Shown here in pieces: positions 1-7,073 of a stretch of 24,837 nucleotides of DNA; the stretch's first letter is position 1; each line of letters opens with the position of its first letter. This DNA is from JBDIVL01 sp039794405 (GTDB lineage: Bacteria; Planctomycetota; Brocadiia; Brocadiales; Brocadiaceae). The notes beneath the pieces were generated by a model that saw only the letters and a program-made list of their open reading frames with translations, searched no databases and was not told the DNA's origin. A program made the translations under genes and the position numbers. The stretch spans positions 1-24,837 of the forward strand of contig JBDIVL010000056.1 in the NCBI GenBank assembly GCA_039794405.1, written 5' to 3'.

Positions 1-547
1 TCAGGATAACAAAGAAGGTGCTTTTTGCATTTATGTAGCCATAATTTGTAATGCCAACAATGAAGGCAAGGAATGTGGCAATAAACATATCCTCAAAGAT
101 TAAAATATTCAAAATATATTCAGTTTCTGGATTTGCTGAACGTTTTAAATCAATGATAGATTTGGCAACAATTACCGAACTGGTTACATAGATAATCCCT
201 GCAAGTAAAAGCGACTGTATAAAATCGTACCCAATCAGCCAGCCGAGGAGCAGGCCGAGGGGGAAATTGAAGAGAAAGTCATACATGCCGGTAGAGAATA
301 TTTTCCGCTGCATGTTGATCAGGCTTCCTGCCGAGAATTCCAGACCAAACATGAACAGCATAAAAATAATACCCAGTGTGGCAATAAATTCCGTAATAAT
401 GGTAACGTGGAAAAAGTTTTGCAGGATCATGCCAACGACAATAAAAACAGCCGTAAGAGATTGATTGACCTTTGTGGCAAGTAGGCCTGCAAAAAATAAG
501 GCAAGGAGGGAAATTCCCAGTGATAATACGCTCTCGTTAACGATCAT
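1..547 (-). CDS. khtU: KhtU-like K+/H+ antiporter (CPA2 family), 3' part outside window
   Basis: Reading the minus strand from the ATG at 545-547 gives an open frame of 182 codons that runs off the window. It is strongly hydrophobic with several membrane helices. Fragments such as FIVVGMILQNF, LGIIFMLFMFGLEFS and ITSSV-like YVTSSVIVAKSIID are typical of CPA2 Kef/KhtU monovalent cation:proton antiporters, which exchange K+ for H+ across the inner membrane. The start overlaps the end of the upstream KhtT-like gene by 11 bases (537-547), so translation is probably coupled and the two products should act as one complex. The KhtU name is inferred mainly from this partner; a general Kef-type antiporter is the alternative. 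The C-terminal part, including any RCK domain, cannot be seen. Confidence 0.8.
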   Translation of the reverse strand, partial: MIVNESVLSLGISLLALFFAGLLATKVNQSLTAVFIVVGMILQNFFHVTIITEFIATLGIIFMLFMFGLEFSAGSLINMQRKIFSTGMYDFLFNFPLGLLLGWLIGYDFIQSLLLAGIIYVTSSVIVAKSIIDLKRSANPETEYILNILIFEDMFIATFLAFIVGITNYGYINAKSTFFVIL

Positions 548-1040
548 TTTTATTCTTGTTCAAAAGAAAGATAGATATGAAATTTTTTATCTGCTCGTTG
601 TTTCCAATAATGATAAGGGTATCCTCGGGCTTGATAATCTCATCGGGTGAGGGATTAGAGATTATCTCTTCACCCCGAATAATGGTGGTAACAGATACTC
701 CTGTTACTTTTCGAATGTCTAATTCGTCGATCTTTTTGTTGGCCAATGTTGAATCAGGGGATATTTTGAGCCATTCCATGGTGATATTTTTCATCGTTAA
801 TTTTTGTTCTTCTTCAATAATAGGTTGAAAATACGTCCCGGCAAGTATAGCGCCTGCCTGGTGTGCTTCTTCGTCGGTAAGACTGGTTACAGAAACCGGT
901 TCGTCGCTGTCTTTCTTAAATTTAAACACCTCCCTTTCCCCGGAGAGATGAATTACGATAACCAGTTTATCACCGGAATCTAATTCTAAAGTAAACTTCT
1001 TACCTATACTTGGCAGATCGCATTGCATAACCTTACCCAT
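537..1040 (-). CDS. khtT: KhtT-like regulatory subunit (TrkA-C/RCK_C domain)
   Basis: The protein has 167 residues from the ATG at 1040, preceded by AAGGAG seven bases upstream; an in-frame ATG at 1073 has no such site. The N-terminus (DLPSIGKKF, residues 9-17) and the following VIVIHLSGEREVFKF segment closely match my recollection of Bacillus KhtT, the soluble subunit that gates the K+/H+ antiporter KhtU. The C-terminal half (about 85-165) is a TrkA-C/RCK_C domain, the nucleotide-binding module that in KhtT binds c-di-AMP; it ends with the typical ...PEDTLIIIGNNEQI. No KhtS-like third gene lies upstream; the neighbour there is the divergent cobO. Family assignment is firm; the ligand in this organism is inference. 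Confidence 0.85.
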   Translation of the reverse strand: MGKVMQCDLPSIGKKFTLELDSGDKLVIVIHLSGEREVFKFKKDSDEPVSVTSLTDEEAHQAGAILAGTYFQPIIEEEQKLTMKNITMEWLKISPDSTLANKKIDELDIRKVTGVSVTTIIRGEEIISNPSPDEIIKPEDTLIIIGNNEQIKNFISIFLLNKNKNDR

Positions 1041-1414
1041 ATACAACTCCTTTCCTTCAATACATTTTATCAACAGAAGAACATTTAGGTATGTTCCATA
1101 CTCCTTTACAGGAAACCCAATAACTATTTTACCTTGATTACGGTCTTATTTACCCTGAGTGAAGTGAATGGCCTTCTCTGAGAGGTCCTTCATTTTTCAG
1201 GATAAACAAAACAATCTAACAGATTATCCCATCGTGCCTTGAAATTATCAAGAAAATCTATTTTACAAAAATACTAACGAGGCGAAAAAGAATTTGTAAC
1301 TACGATTTCACAGATACATTAATAAAAAAACACTGATAATTTTCATGCTTGATTAATAGAATTATTTTACCTATTATAGAACATGATTTTTGGTTTCTTT
1401 ATAAGAGGACTGAT
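1041..1414. other. Divergent spacer between khtT and cobO
   Basis: No gene is seen. Both flanking genes read outward, so promoters for both should lie here. A 19-base stretch at 1301-1319 recurs with one difference at 5500-5518 in the leader of the OsmC-like gene. Sequence between 1349 and 1414 is in frame with cobO but lacks a ribosome binding site at its TTG, so I treat it as leader. Confidence 0.5.
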
Positions 1415-1942
1415 GTGGAAAATGGACTTATTATCGTAAATACAGGTGATGGAAAAGGCAAGACCACTGCTGCACTCGGTCTTGCCCTTCGGGCTGTTGG
1501 ACACGATATGCAGGTGCTCATGCTTCAGTTTATTAAAGGGTCATGGCATACAGGAGAACTTGAGACAGTGAAAAAATTGAGGCCGAATTTTAAGATTGTC
1601 CAGTTGGGACAGGGATTTCTCAGGACGCACAAAGGCGATTATTCAGAAGAAATTCTTGAGAATGCCAGAGTATCCTGGGATTACGCAAGACAGGAAATTT
1701 CTTCTGATTTATATGATATAGTTATCCTCGATGAAATTAATTACATGATCGATTATGGCCTCCTGAATGTTGATGAAGTGGCTACTGCGCTAAGAGAAAG
1801 GCCGAAAAGATTAACCGTAGTACTTACCGGGCGCAATGCCCATGACAAGATTATAGATCTCGCTGATATTGTAACTGAAATGCGGGAGGTTAAACACTAT
1901 TACAGAAAAGGTGTAAAGGCCCAAAAGGGTATTGAATTTTAG
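1415..1942 (+). CDS. cobO: Cob(I)yrinic acid a,c-diamide / cobalamin adenosyltransferase (CobO/BtuR type)
   Basis: The enzyme transfers the 5'-deoxyadenosyl group of ATP to Co(I) corrinoid, producing adenosylcobalamin precursors in the cytoplasm. From a GTG start at 1415 the product has 175 residues, within the family range. It shows the P-loop GDGKGKTT (residues 11-18), the hallmark segment AALGLALRAVGH, an acidic ILDEINYMIDYGLL stretch (Walker-B-like) and the terminal KAQKGIEF signature. I chose GTG 1415 because AAGAGG lies 6-7 bases upstream; a TTG at 1349 would add 22 residues that do not look like the family and has no ribosome binding site. It stands alone, 75 bases ahead of thyX, with no other cobalamin genes in view. 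A B12-dependent radical SAM enzyme at 13660 is a possible consumer of cobalamin. Confidence 0.92.
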   Translation: MENGLIIVNTGDGKGKTTAALGLALRAVGHDMQVLMLQFIKGSWHTGELETVKKLRPNFKIVQLGQGFLRTHKGDYSEEILENARVSWDYARQEISSDLYDIVILDEINYMIDYGLLNVDEVATALRERPKRLTVVLTGRNAHDKIIDLADIVTEMREVKHYYRKGVKAQKGIEF

Positions 1943-2017
1943 CCTGACCGGATAGTTTTTATAAGAAAAGTAATCACACAAAGGCACTTTTAGCAAAAAT
2001 CTGTGAAATTTGATACA

Positions 2018-2767
2018 ATGATAACAACCAAACCTATGCCAGAATCCAATCTCCATGTCATTCTGTTACGATATACGCCCAACCCTGAAGAGATCGTAGC
2101 TCAAGCGGCGAAGCTTTGCTATAGTCCGGCTTCTCTTGATGAATTGAAGAAACAAGTTGAGAATAAGGATGTTGGAGGTTTTATTGAAAAATTGACCGAC
2201 ATGCGGCACCTTTCACCTGTAGAACACGTTACCTTCACTTTCGGTGTAGAAGGTATTTCCCGTGCCTGTTCTCATCAGATCGTAAGACACCGCCTGGCCT
2301 CCTATTCACAGCAGAGCCAACGATATGTTGGGCAACATAGTAAGGAGAGTGGGCAGTTCCATTTTATCATTCCGCCAGGCATAGAGAAAATAGGAAAAAA
2401 ACAATGGTTTATTGAAAAGATGGAAACTATTCAGGGATGGTATGATGAGCTTGTAGAGGCGCTTGGAAATCATGGAGAAAGGACCTTTGAAGATGCCCGG
2501 TTCTTATTACCCAATGCAACGGAGACGAAAATTGTTATCACCATGAATGCCCGTGAATTAATCCACTTCTTCAGGGTCCGCTGCTGTAACCGTGCACAAT
2601 GGGAGATAAGGGCTATGGCGGTAGAAATGCTCCGCTTGGCTAAACAAGTTGCTCCCCATATCTTCAAAAATGCGGGTCCAGGTTGTGTGGATAATACATG
2701 TCCGGAAGGAAAGATGACCTGTGGAAGGATGGATGAGGTTAGGAATACATTTAAAAACCTCTCTTAA
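2018..2767 (+). CDS. thyX: Flavin-dependent thymidylate synthase ThyX
   Basis: ThyX methylates dUMP to dTMP with methylenetetrahydrofolate, FAD and NADPH. The protein (249 residues from ATG 2018) carries the diagnostic ThyX motif RHRxxSxxxxSxR as RHRLASYSQQSQR, preceded by SPVEHVTFTFGVEGISRAC, and the cysteine-rich tail (GPGC..NTCPEGKMTCGRM) usual in clostridial-type ThyX. No clear ribosome binding site marks the start: GTG 2003, ATG 2018 and ATG 2036 are all in frame, and the conserved domain begins after all three. No thyA appears in the window. Function is secure; the start is not. Confidence 0.93.
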   Translation: MITTKPMPESNLHVILLRYTPNPEEIVAQAAKLCYSPASLDELKKQVENKDVGGFIEKLTDMRHLSPVEHVTFTFGVEGISRACSHQIVRHRLASYSQQSQRYVGQHSKESGQFHFIIPPGIEKIGKKQWFIEKMETIQGWYDELVEALGNHGERTFEDARFLLPNATETKIVITMNARELIHFFRVRCCNRAQWEIRAMAVEMLRLAKQVAPHIFKNAGPGCVDNTCPEGKMTCGRMDEVRNTFKNLS

Positions 2768-3314
2768 CCGGTTGACAGGAGAAAAACATACGGTCGGGCA
2801 CGTAGAAACTGGCAGCGTTTTTTGTTCGCGATTCTGCACAGTTGCCTGTAATATATTCGTGCAACCTTCCTGGCATTGCTTCGTGATAAAACTAAAACTT
2901 AGCCTGCCTTTTACCGCAAAGATAATCTGAGAATGTAAATTTGCGAATAGCATAGTACAGGTCACTCCTCGTAGAGACGCCCCGCCGGGGGTGTCTCTAC
3001 AATTTGTGTTGTGATTTCATTTCTACAAACAGACCGCTCCTAATGGAGCTATGTTGATATCTTATTGCGGATTCAAATTTGTGACTTGAACCTGATATTT
3101 TCTATGGTTGATTCCGCCGCTGATTGGATATATTGCCATTATTCAAATAATGAGTTTTGATCACACCTTTGTTCTTTACCCATTTTGTAGGTAAGGATAA
3201 GCTCAATAAAGGGGGGTAGGGGGCTGTGCCGAACTCTTTCCCATGAACTGAACTATATTTAGGTGCTGAGTGCCTATCTGAAAAGCCAATTTTTATGTAT
3301 CGAAAAAAGATTTA
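2768..3314. other. Convergent spacer with one type-b palindrome
   Basis: This spacer separates convergent thyX and mqnD. I see no coding region that I would defend. It contains the hairpin at 2971-3000 (listed separately) and a G-rich stretch near 3208-3225. No clear terminator was found. Confidence 0.5.
2971..3000. repeat. Type-b palindromic repeat (GTAGAGACG hairpin)
   Basis: Two 13-base arms, GTAGAGACGCCCC and GGGGTGTCTCTAC, pair with one G-T position around a 4-base GCCG loop. Related hairpins occur at 5015-5056 and inside the element at 6640-6694, so this is a dispersed family rather than a chance palindrome. It could also act as a bidirectional terminator-like structure, but there is no T-tract. 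Confidence 0.75.
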
Positions 3315-4145
3315 TCAGGACAAAAAAATATCTTCACTGATAGTAGTTATCAACTGGTTTCTTTTCGCCCATACAAAGAGTGTTTTTACTGCCATCTTTC
3401 CTGTCTCCCCTAAGTCAAGGGTGTAATTGTTTACATATAATTGAATGTGCCGGTTTCTGACACTTTCATCCATCTCTTGTGCATATTGTTTAACATATTT
3501 GTGGGAGGAGACAGGATGAGCAAATGCATATTCCACACTTTTTCTCAAAATATGGTTAACCTTTTGAGAAAGTTCTCTGGGGAAATTTCTCTTGACCGCA
3601 ATCCCGCCTAAAGGGATAGGAAACCCCGTCTGCGATTCCCAGAATTCACCTAAATCCATAATCTTTATTAACCCCTTATCCTGGTAAGTAAATCGGTTTT
3701 CATGGATAATCACTCCTGCCTCTGCTTTGTCTTGCACAATAGCGTCTTCTATATCAGAAAAGCGCATTTCTATTTTCTGTATCGCCTTGGGAAAAGCCAG
3801 ACCGAGCAGAAAATTCGCGGTGGTATATTTCCCGGGGATAGCGATGGTAAGACTCTCAATACGTGATTTTTGATTTTCTGGTTTTGAGATTAAAAGTGGT
3901 CCGCAATTAGTACCCAGCGCACTTCCGGTATTTAATAATAGATAATCTTTCATCAAATAGGCATAAGCATGATAACTCAATTTCGTGATATCCAATTGAT
4001 GTTGAAAGGCAAGTTTATTTAATTTTTCCACATCTTCAATGATTATCTCAAAAGATAAACCTTCCTTATCAATTTTATTGTTAGCTATTGCATCGAAGAT
4101 GAAGGTGTCATTCGGACATGGAGAAAAACCAAGTGTGAGTTTCAT
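3315..4145 (-). CDS. mqnD: 1,4-dihydroxy-6-naphthoate synthase (futalosine pathway)
   Basis: MqnD converts cyclic dehypoxanthine futalosine to 1,4-dihydroxy-6-naphthoate, a late step in the futalosine route to menaquinone. The 276-residue product begins with the family signature GFSPCPNDTFIFDA (residues 6-19). It contains the GTNCGPLLIS loop (78-87) and VIIHEN (145-150), whose histidine (about 148) matches the catalytic His of MqnD enzymes. The fold is of the periplasmic-binding-protein type, but there is no signal peptide, so it is cytosolic. Its ATG overlaps the mqnB stop by four bases (ATGA, 4142-4145), showing one operon with coupled translation. Other mqn genes (mqnA, mqnC, mqnE) must lie elsewhere. 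Confidence 0.93.
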   Translation of the reverse strand: MKLTLGFSPCPNDTFIFDAIANNKIDKEGLSFEIIIEDVEKLNKLAFQHQLDITKLSYHAYAYLMKDYLLLNTGSALGTNCGPLLISKPENQKSRIESLTIAIPGKYTTANFLLGLAFPKAIQKIEMRFSDIEDAIVQDKAEAGVIIHENRFTYQDKGLIKIMDLGEFWESQTGFPIPLGGIAVKRNFPRELSQKVNHILRKSVEYAFAHPVSSHKYVKQYAQEMDESVRNRHIQLYVNNYTLDLGETGKMAVKTLFVWAKRNQLITTISEDIFLS

Positions 4146-4861
4146 TGGTATGCATTCATAACAAATGGACGTGATGGATTTGCTAACAAATTCACAAGCT
4201 TGATGGCAGTTTCATTTAAATTTTGAACAGCTAAAGGAATGTTCCATGCTTCCTTGTTCAATTGCTCGATATAATTAGAAATGGCCCTGATCTGGAGACA
4301 AGGGATATTTTCATGTAAACATGCGTACAGAAAGGCAGCTCCTTCCATGCTTTCCACATCGGGATGGTATTTTTGAATAATTTTGTCAATATTGTACTGG
4401 TTTCCGTTGGCCTTATTAACACTGATGCCCGTTACTTTTTTTAAATTTGCCGTTTCATGGATCAAGGCGGGGGTTTTGTTTACTAGTTTGCCGGAATTAT
4501 AAGGGAATTGATTGGGGTTTAACAGGTTGAGTTCTACGATGTCCGAAAAACTATCTTTACCTTCAACTCCCAGGTCTGCAACCCGCTCTTCAGTGATGTT
4601 TACTACTTCGCCAATTGAAAGGGTTTTTTGAAAACTTCCTGCGATTCCCAGGTTGACTGCCAGATCATATTGATTACATGCCAGGGTTTTTCCTAGAAGA
4701 TAAGCGGTGTGCATCAATCCTACCCCGGTAATGAGTATATCCAGGTGTAACTGCCGAAAGCGGAAGTTTTTTATTGAAAAAAGTTCGTCTTCAGTACAAC
4801 CGAGGAAAAATAACAATGGTCTAATTTCAAGACGGGTTGCTGAGACGATGAGTATTCTCAT
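4142..4861 (-). CDS. mqnB: Futalosine hydrolase
   Basis: MqnB cleaves hypoxanthine from futalosine to give dehypoxanthine futalosine, the substrate of the radical SAM enzyme MqnC. The 239-residue protein is of the nucleoside phosphorylase/MTA nucleosidase fold: N-terminal ILIVSATRLEIRPL, GVGLMHTAYLL (47-57), VNLGIAGSF (69-77), ESMEGAA (170-176) and the RAISN segment (192-196) that supplies the purine site. A generic MTA/SAH nucleosidase is excluded in practice by the partner mqnD, which overlaps its stop codon. AGAGAG lies about seven bases before the ATG. Presence of MqnB implies the route through free futalosine rather than the aminofutalosine branch served by MTAN. Confidence 0.92.
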   Translation of the reverse strand: MRILIVSATRLEIRPLLFFLGCTEDELFSIKNFRFRQLHLDILITGVGLMHTAYLLGKTLACNQYDLAVNLGIAGSFQKTLSIGEVVNITEERVADLGVEGKDSFSDIVELNLLNPNQFPYNSGKLVNKTPALIHETANLKKVTGISVNKANGNQYNIDKIIQKYHPDVESMEGAAFLYACLHENIPCLQIRAISNYIEQLNKEAWNIPLAVQNLNETAIKLVNLLANPSRPFVMNAYQ

Positions 4862-5014
4862 GTGTTCTCTCTTTTCTGGTGCTGATATTTTAGTTGTATA
4901 GGAGTTTTCATTATATTTAAACGGGTTTTCGGTTGATACGAGATATAAAAATCTCTTCTTAAAAATGGGCTAAGCAGGTTGCAAAATTGCCTGGAGAAAC
5001 ACAGCCCCTGAATT

Positions 5015-5056
5015 CCCCTTAGGAGAGATGCAAGATTTTGCGTCTCTACTAAGGGG
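5015..5056. repeat. Imperfect palindrome, GATGCAAGATTTTGCGTC type
   Basis: Two 19-base arms (CCCCTTAGGAGAGATGCAA and TTGCGTCTCTACTAAGGGG) pair with two mismatches around a 4-base loop. The core GATGCAAGATTTTGCGTCTC is echoed near 20018-20040 (GATGCAGGGTTTTGCGTCTC), where it follows half of a type-a palindrome. Confidence 0.75.
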
Positions 5057-5077
5057 AGATTTAATAGGACTAACTTG

Positions 5078-5223
5078 ACGTTTAGGAAATTCAAATTGTT
5101 AATTTTCCTCCCCCTTGATGGGGGAGGTTAGGTGGGGGTGTAAGAGAAAGCTAATCACCCTCCCTTAGTCCCTCCCATCAAGGGAGGGAAAATTTACGTT
5201 TAAGTTGCCGAAGGCCTAATTTA
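5078..5223 (+). repeat. Type-c 146-bp interspersed repeat, copy 1
   Basis: The 146 bases match 18531-18676 with only three differences, in the same orientation and with the same length. Inside are two strong hairpins (CCTCCCCC...GGGGGAGG and CCCTCCC...GGGAGGG), and the outer parts (TTAATTTTCCTCCC and GGGAGGGAAAATTTA) are inverted copies of each other. The right end is the 20-mer GTTGCCGAAGGCCTAATTTA. No coding capacity, so it looks like a miniature non-autonomous element. Confidence 0.9.
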
Positions 5224-5422
5224 AAAAATAACCATGGAGGAAACAGGGTATTTTTCTGTAATTTTATTTTTCCTTAGTTTCTCTGGAACTTTTGGCTTGC
5301 CCGCCATCTTTTCTTGAATGTGCTCGTATTCAAATATTAAAAGACATCCGGTAAGATATTTCAACAGTATTCCTGACATTATTCAAAAGATTACAAAAGA
5401 CAAGTTAAGAACTATGAATATT

Positions 5423-5520
5423 TTACTTGCAAGGAAAGAGATTGCGTCTATAGTAAAACTAGTGAGATAAAGCCTCAGATCGATAAAAGAGTTCATGGTT
5501 ACGATTTCACAAATACATAA
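5423..5520 (+). promoter_or_regulatory. Possible structured leader upstream of the OsmC-like gene
   Basis: An inverted pair TTTTAC/GTAAAA frames a short insert (5425-5457), followed by AAAGCCTCAG (5469-5478), ATAAAA and GATTTC. The same order of blocks occurs at 10376-10460. The final part, TACGATTTCACAAATACAT (5500-5518), recurs with one change at 1301-1319 ahead of cobO. I infer a conserved transcribed or promoter element; it does not fit the GEMM aptamer well, because the 5' half is missing. Confidence 0.3.
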
Positions 5521-5585
5521 GATTGTATACAATCCCGGTCATTTTAATGAACAGACAAACAACTGAAAGAGAGGAGGCAAATAGA

Positions 5586-6149
5586 ATGGCAAAACAGAAA
5601 ATCATAAATGGAGTTGACGTTGATAAACTGTCCAGCACGGTTGACCTCATCAAAGAAAAACCGGATATTGCCAAGTTTGAATTTCGTGCAACCAATAAAT
5701 GGGTTAAGGGCACGCATAATTGTACAGTAGTTAAAGATTTTTATGGCGCAGGACAGGAGGATGCATCCCGGTCAAAACCGATGGTTTTTGATGCAGATGA
5801 ACCTCCCGTTCTCCTGGGAGAGAACAAAGGTGCCAATCCCGTAGAGTACGTCCTGACTGCTCTATCGGCTTGCCTGACCACGAGCCTTGTTGCCCATGCG
5901 GCTGCCAGAGGAATTAAACTGGATGAAGTGGAATCCAAACTTGAAGGAGACCTTGATGTCCGTGGTTTTCTTGGAATTTCAGATAAGGTGAGAAATGGGT
6001 ATGATAAGATCAGGGTGACGTTCAAAATTAAATCAGATGCCCCGGAGGAAAAGCTGAGGGAACTTGTAGAAATGGCTCAGAAGCGGTCACCGGTTTTTGA
6101 CATTGTTACCAATCCTGTTCCGGTTTCCGTTCAGCTTGAGAAGAAATAA
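5586..6149 (+). CDS. OsmC-family protein with extended N-terminus, second cysteine absent
   Basis: OsmC/Ohr proteins are cytosolic thiol peroxidases acting on hydroperoxides. This 187-residue member starts at ATG 5586, eight bases after GGAGG. Residues 1-30 (a hydrophilic lead) precede the OsmC domain: KWVKGTHNC (38-46), LGENKGANPVEYVLTALSACLTT (77-99 region, with C96 as the peroxidatic-type Cys), and a C-terminal half ending KRSPVFDIVTNPVPV. In canonical OsmC the last motif reads CPV; here it is SPV (S168), so the usual two-cysteine cycle cannot run. It belongs to the YhfA-like OsmC branch, whose function is unclear. Compare the two-cysteine paralogue at 20203. Its long leader carries an element shared with other genes. 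Confidence 0.85.
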   Translation: MAKQKIINGVDVDKLSSTVDLIKEKPDIAKFEFRATNKWVKGTHNCTVVKDFYGAGQEDASRSKPMVFDADEPPVLLGENKGANPVEYVLTALSACLTTSLVAHAAARGIKLDEVESKLEGDLDVRGFLGISDKVRNGYDKIRVTFKIKSDAPEEKLRELVEMAQKRSPVFDIVTNPVPVSVQLEKK

Positions 6150-6411
6150 ACATGTCTGTAGTTATAACTAACTGGTGTATAGGAATTTCAAAGTTTTTCA
6201 TAATACCATATAACACACCCCTAACCCCTCTCAAGAGGGGAATCAAAAAGTCCCCTCCCGGGAGGGGAACCCACCCCTTAGTTCCCTCCCGGTAGGGGAT
6301 AGGGGTGGGTAAAAAGTCGTTGGGTTTTTATCTTTTAAAATCCAACCTATTATGTAAGCGGGTTTCAAGCTATAGTACTCAAGAGATGAAACCGAGCAGT
6401 ATTTTAGATAG

Positions 6412-6440
6412 GGTGGCACGGACAAACTCGTTTGTCTGTG
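6412..6440 (+). repeat. Type-a palindrome, single unit
   Basis: GGTGG is followed by 11-base arms CACGGACAAAC and GTTTGTCTGTG around a 2-base loop, with one G-T pair. The asymmetric GGTGG lead gives the unit an orientation, as in REP sequences. Confidence 0.8.
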
Positions 6441-6635
6441 ATGGTGTAATCAAATCCTGGTTCGTTTTGTCTGGTTTCATTATGTGCTGTTCGGTTTCAT
6501 CTGTTGGATGCTATAGCAAGTGACATACTGAAATACCTAGTGGAAAATCTTCCCTCATTCTCTCCTTGCGAAGACTCATCCTTACCCACAAGTCAAGGGG
6601 GAAGAATTTGAGGTTTTGCGATAAGATCCAGACAG

Positions 6636-6760
6636 GATGGCACGGACAAAAATAGAGACGGCCCGCCGGGTCGTCTTTACAAGTTTGTCCGTGCTTGTCT
6701 CAATACGCATGTGGATAGGGAATGTAAAACACTGACAAACAGAGTTTGTCAGTGCCACCC
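6636..6760 (+). repeat. Paired type-a element with a type-b hairpin inside one loop
   Basis: Two inverted type-a palindromes (6640-6694 and 6730-6760) are joined by a spacer containing AATACGCATGTGGATAGGGA. The left palindrome is split: after GCACGGACAAA comes a complete hairpin TAGAGACGGCCC/GGGTCGTCTTTA (6653-6679), then TTTGTCCGTGC closes the outer stem. The outer ends are inverted (GGATGGCAC and GTGCCACC). Confidence 0.85.
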
Positions 6761-6860
6761 ATGGAACTGGCTTAGAGCATGAAAATTTCTCTCATGAGAA
6801 ATACTCTATCTCAAATGATTATAGATACTCAATTGAGGTTTAGGGAAAACATCCAGACCG

Positions 6861-6956
6861 GGTGGCACGGACAAACGGGTTTGTCCGTGTTTATTTGAAT
6901 ACGCACATGGATAGGGAATAGAGAACACAGACAGGCAGAGTTTGTCAGTGCCATCC
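6861..6956 (+). repeat. Paired type-a element, compact copy (96 bp)
   Basis: The left unit GGTGGCACGGACAAAC...GTTTGTCCGTG and right unit ...GTTTGTCAGTGCCATCC form terminal inverted repeats. The middle, GAATACGCACATGGATAGGG, matches the middle of the elements at 6636-6760 and, inverted, 20802-20904. This copy shows the element without insertion and so defines its limits. Confidence 0.85.
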
Positions 6957-7073
6957 AAAACTTGCTTACAGAAAATAAATAATTCTTGTGAGAGCCTTGT
7001 AATCTCAGATAAAATCAAAGAAAATATAAAAAGATAAAGATACAGAAAAAAATTTAAAACGAGCGGGAATACT

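Larger units (their letters stand above)
4862..5585. other. Divergent spacer between mqnB and the OsmC-like gene
   Basis: No convincing gene. It holds two repeats (5015-5056 and 5078-5223) and a leader element near 5423-5520 with counterparts near 1301 and 10376. Promoters for mqnB and the OsmC-like gene are expected here, but I could not assign -35/-10 boxes with confidence. Confidence 0.5.
6150..7073. other. 0.9-kb repeat-rich spacer
   Basis: No gene is supported here; short open frames in it run through palindromes. It opens with C- and G-rich inverted stretches (6217-6306, CCCCTCTCAAGAGGGG and a longer CCCACCCC...GGGGTGGG pair), then holds five type-a palindrome units, arranged as one single unit and two paired elements. 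Confidence 0.7.

Noticed and set aside
5234..5317. Small hydrophobic peptide of 27 residues starting MEETGYFSVILFF
   Set aside because: It has no ribosome binding site and lies just after a repeat; nothing else supports translation.
6412..6960. CRISPR-like array
   Set aside because: The repeats are palindromic, change orientation, differ in length and have no regular unique spacers; no cas genes are near.
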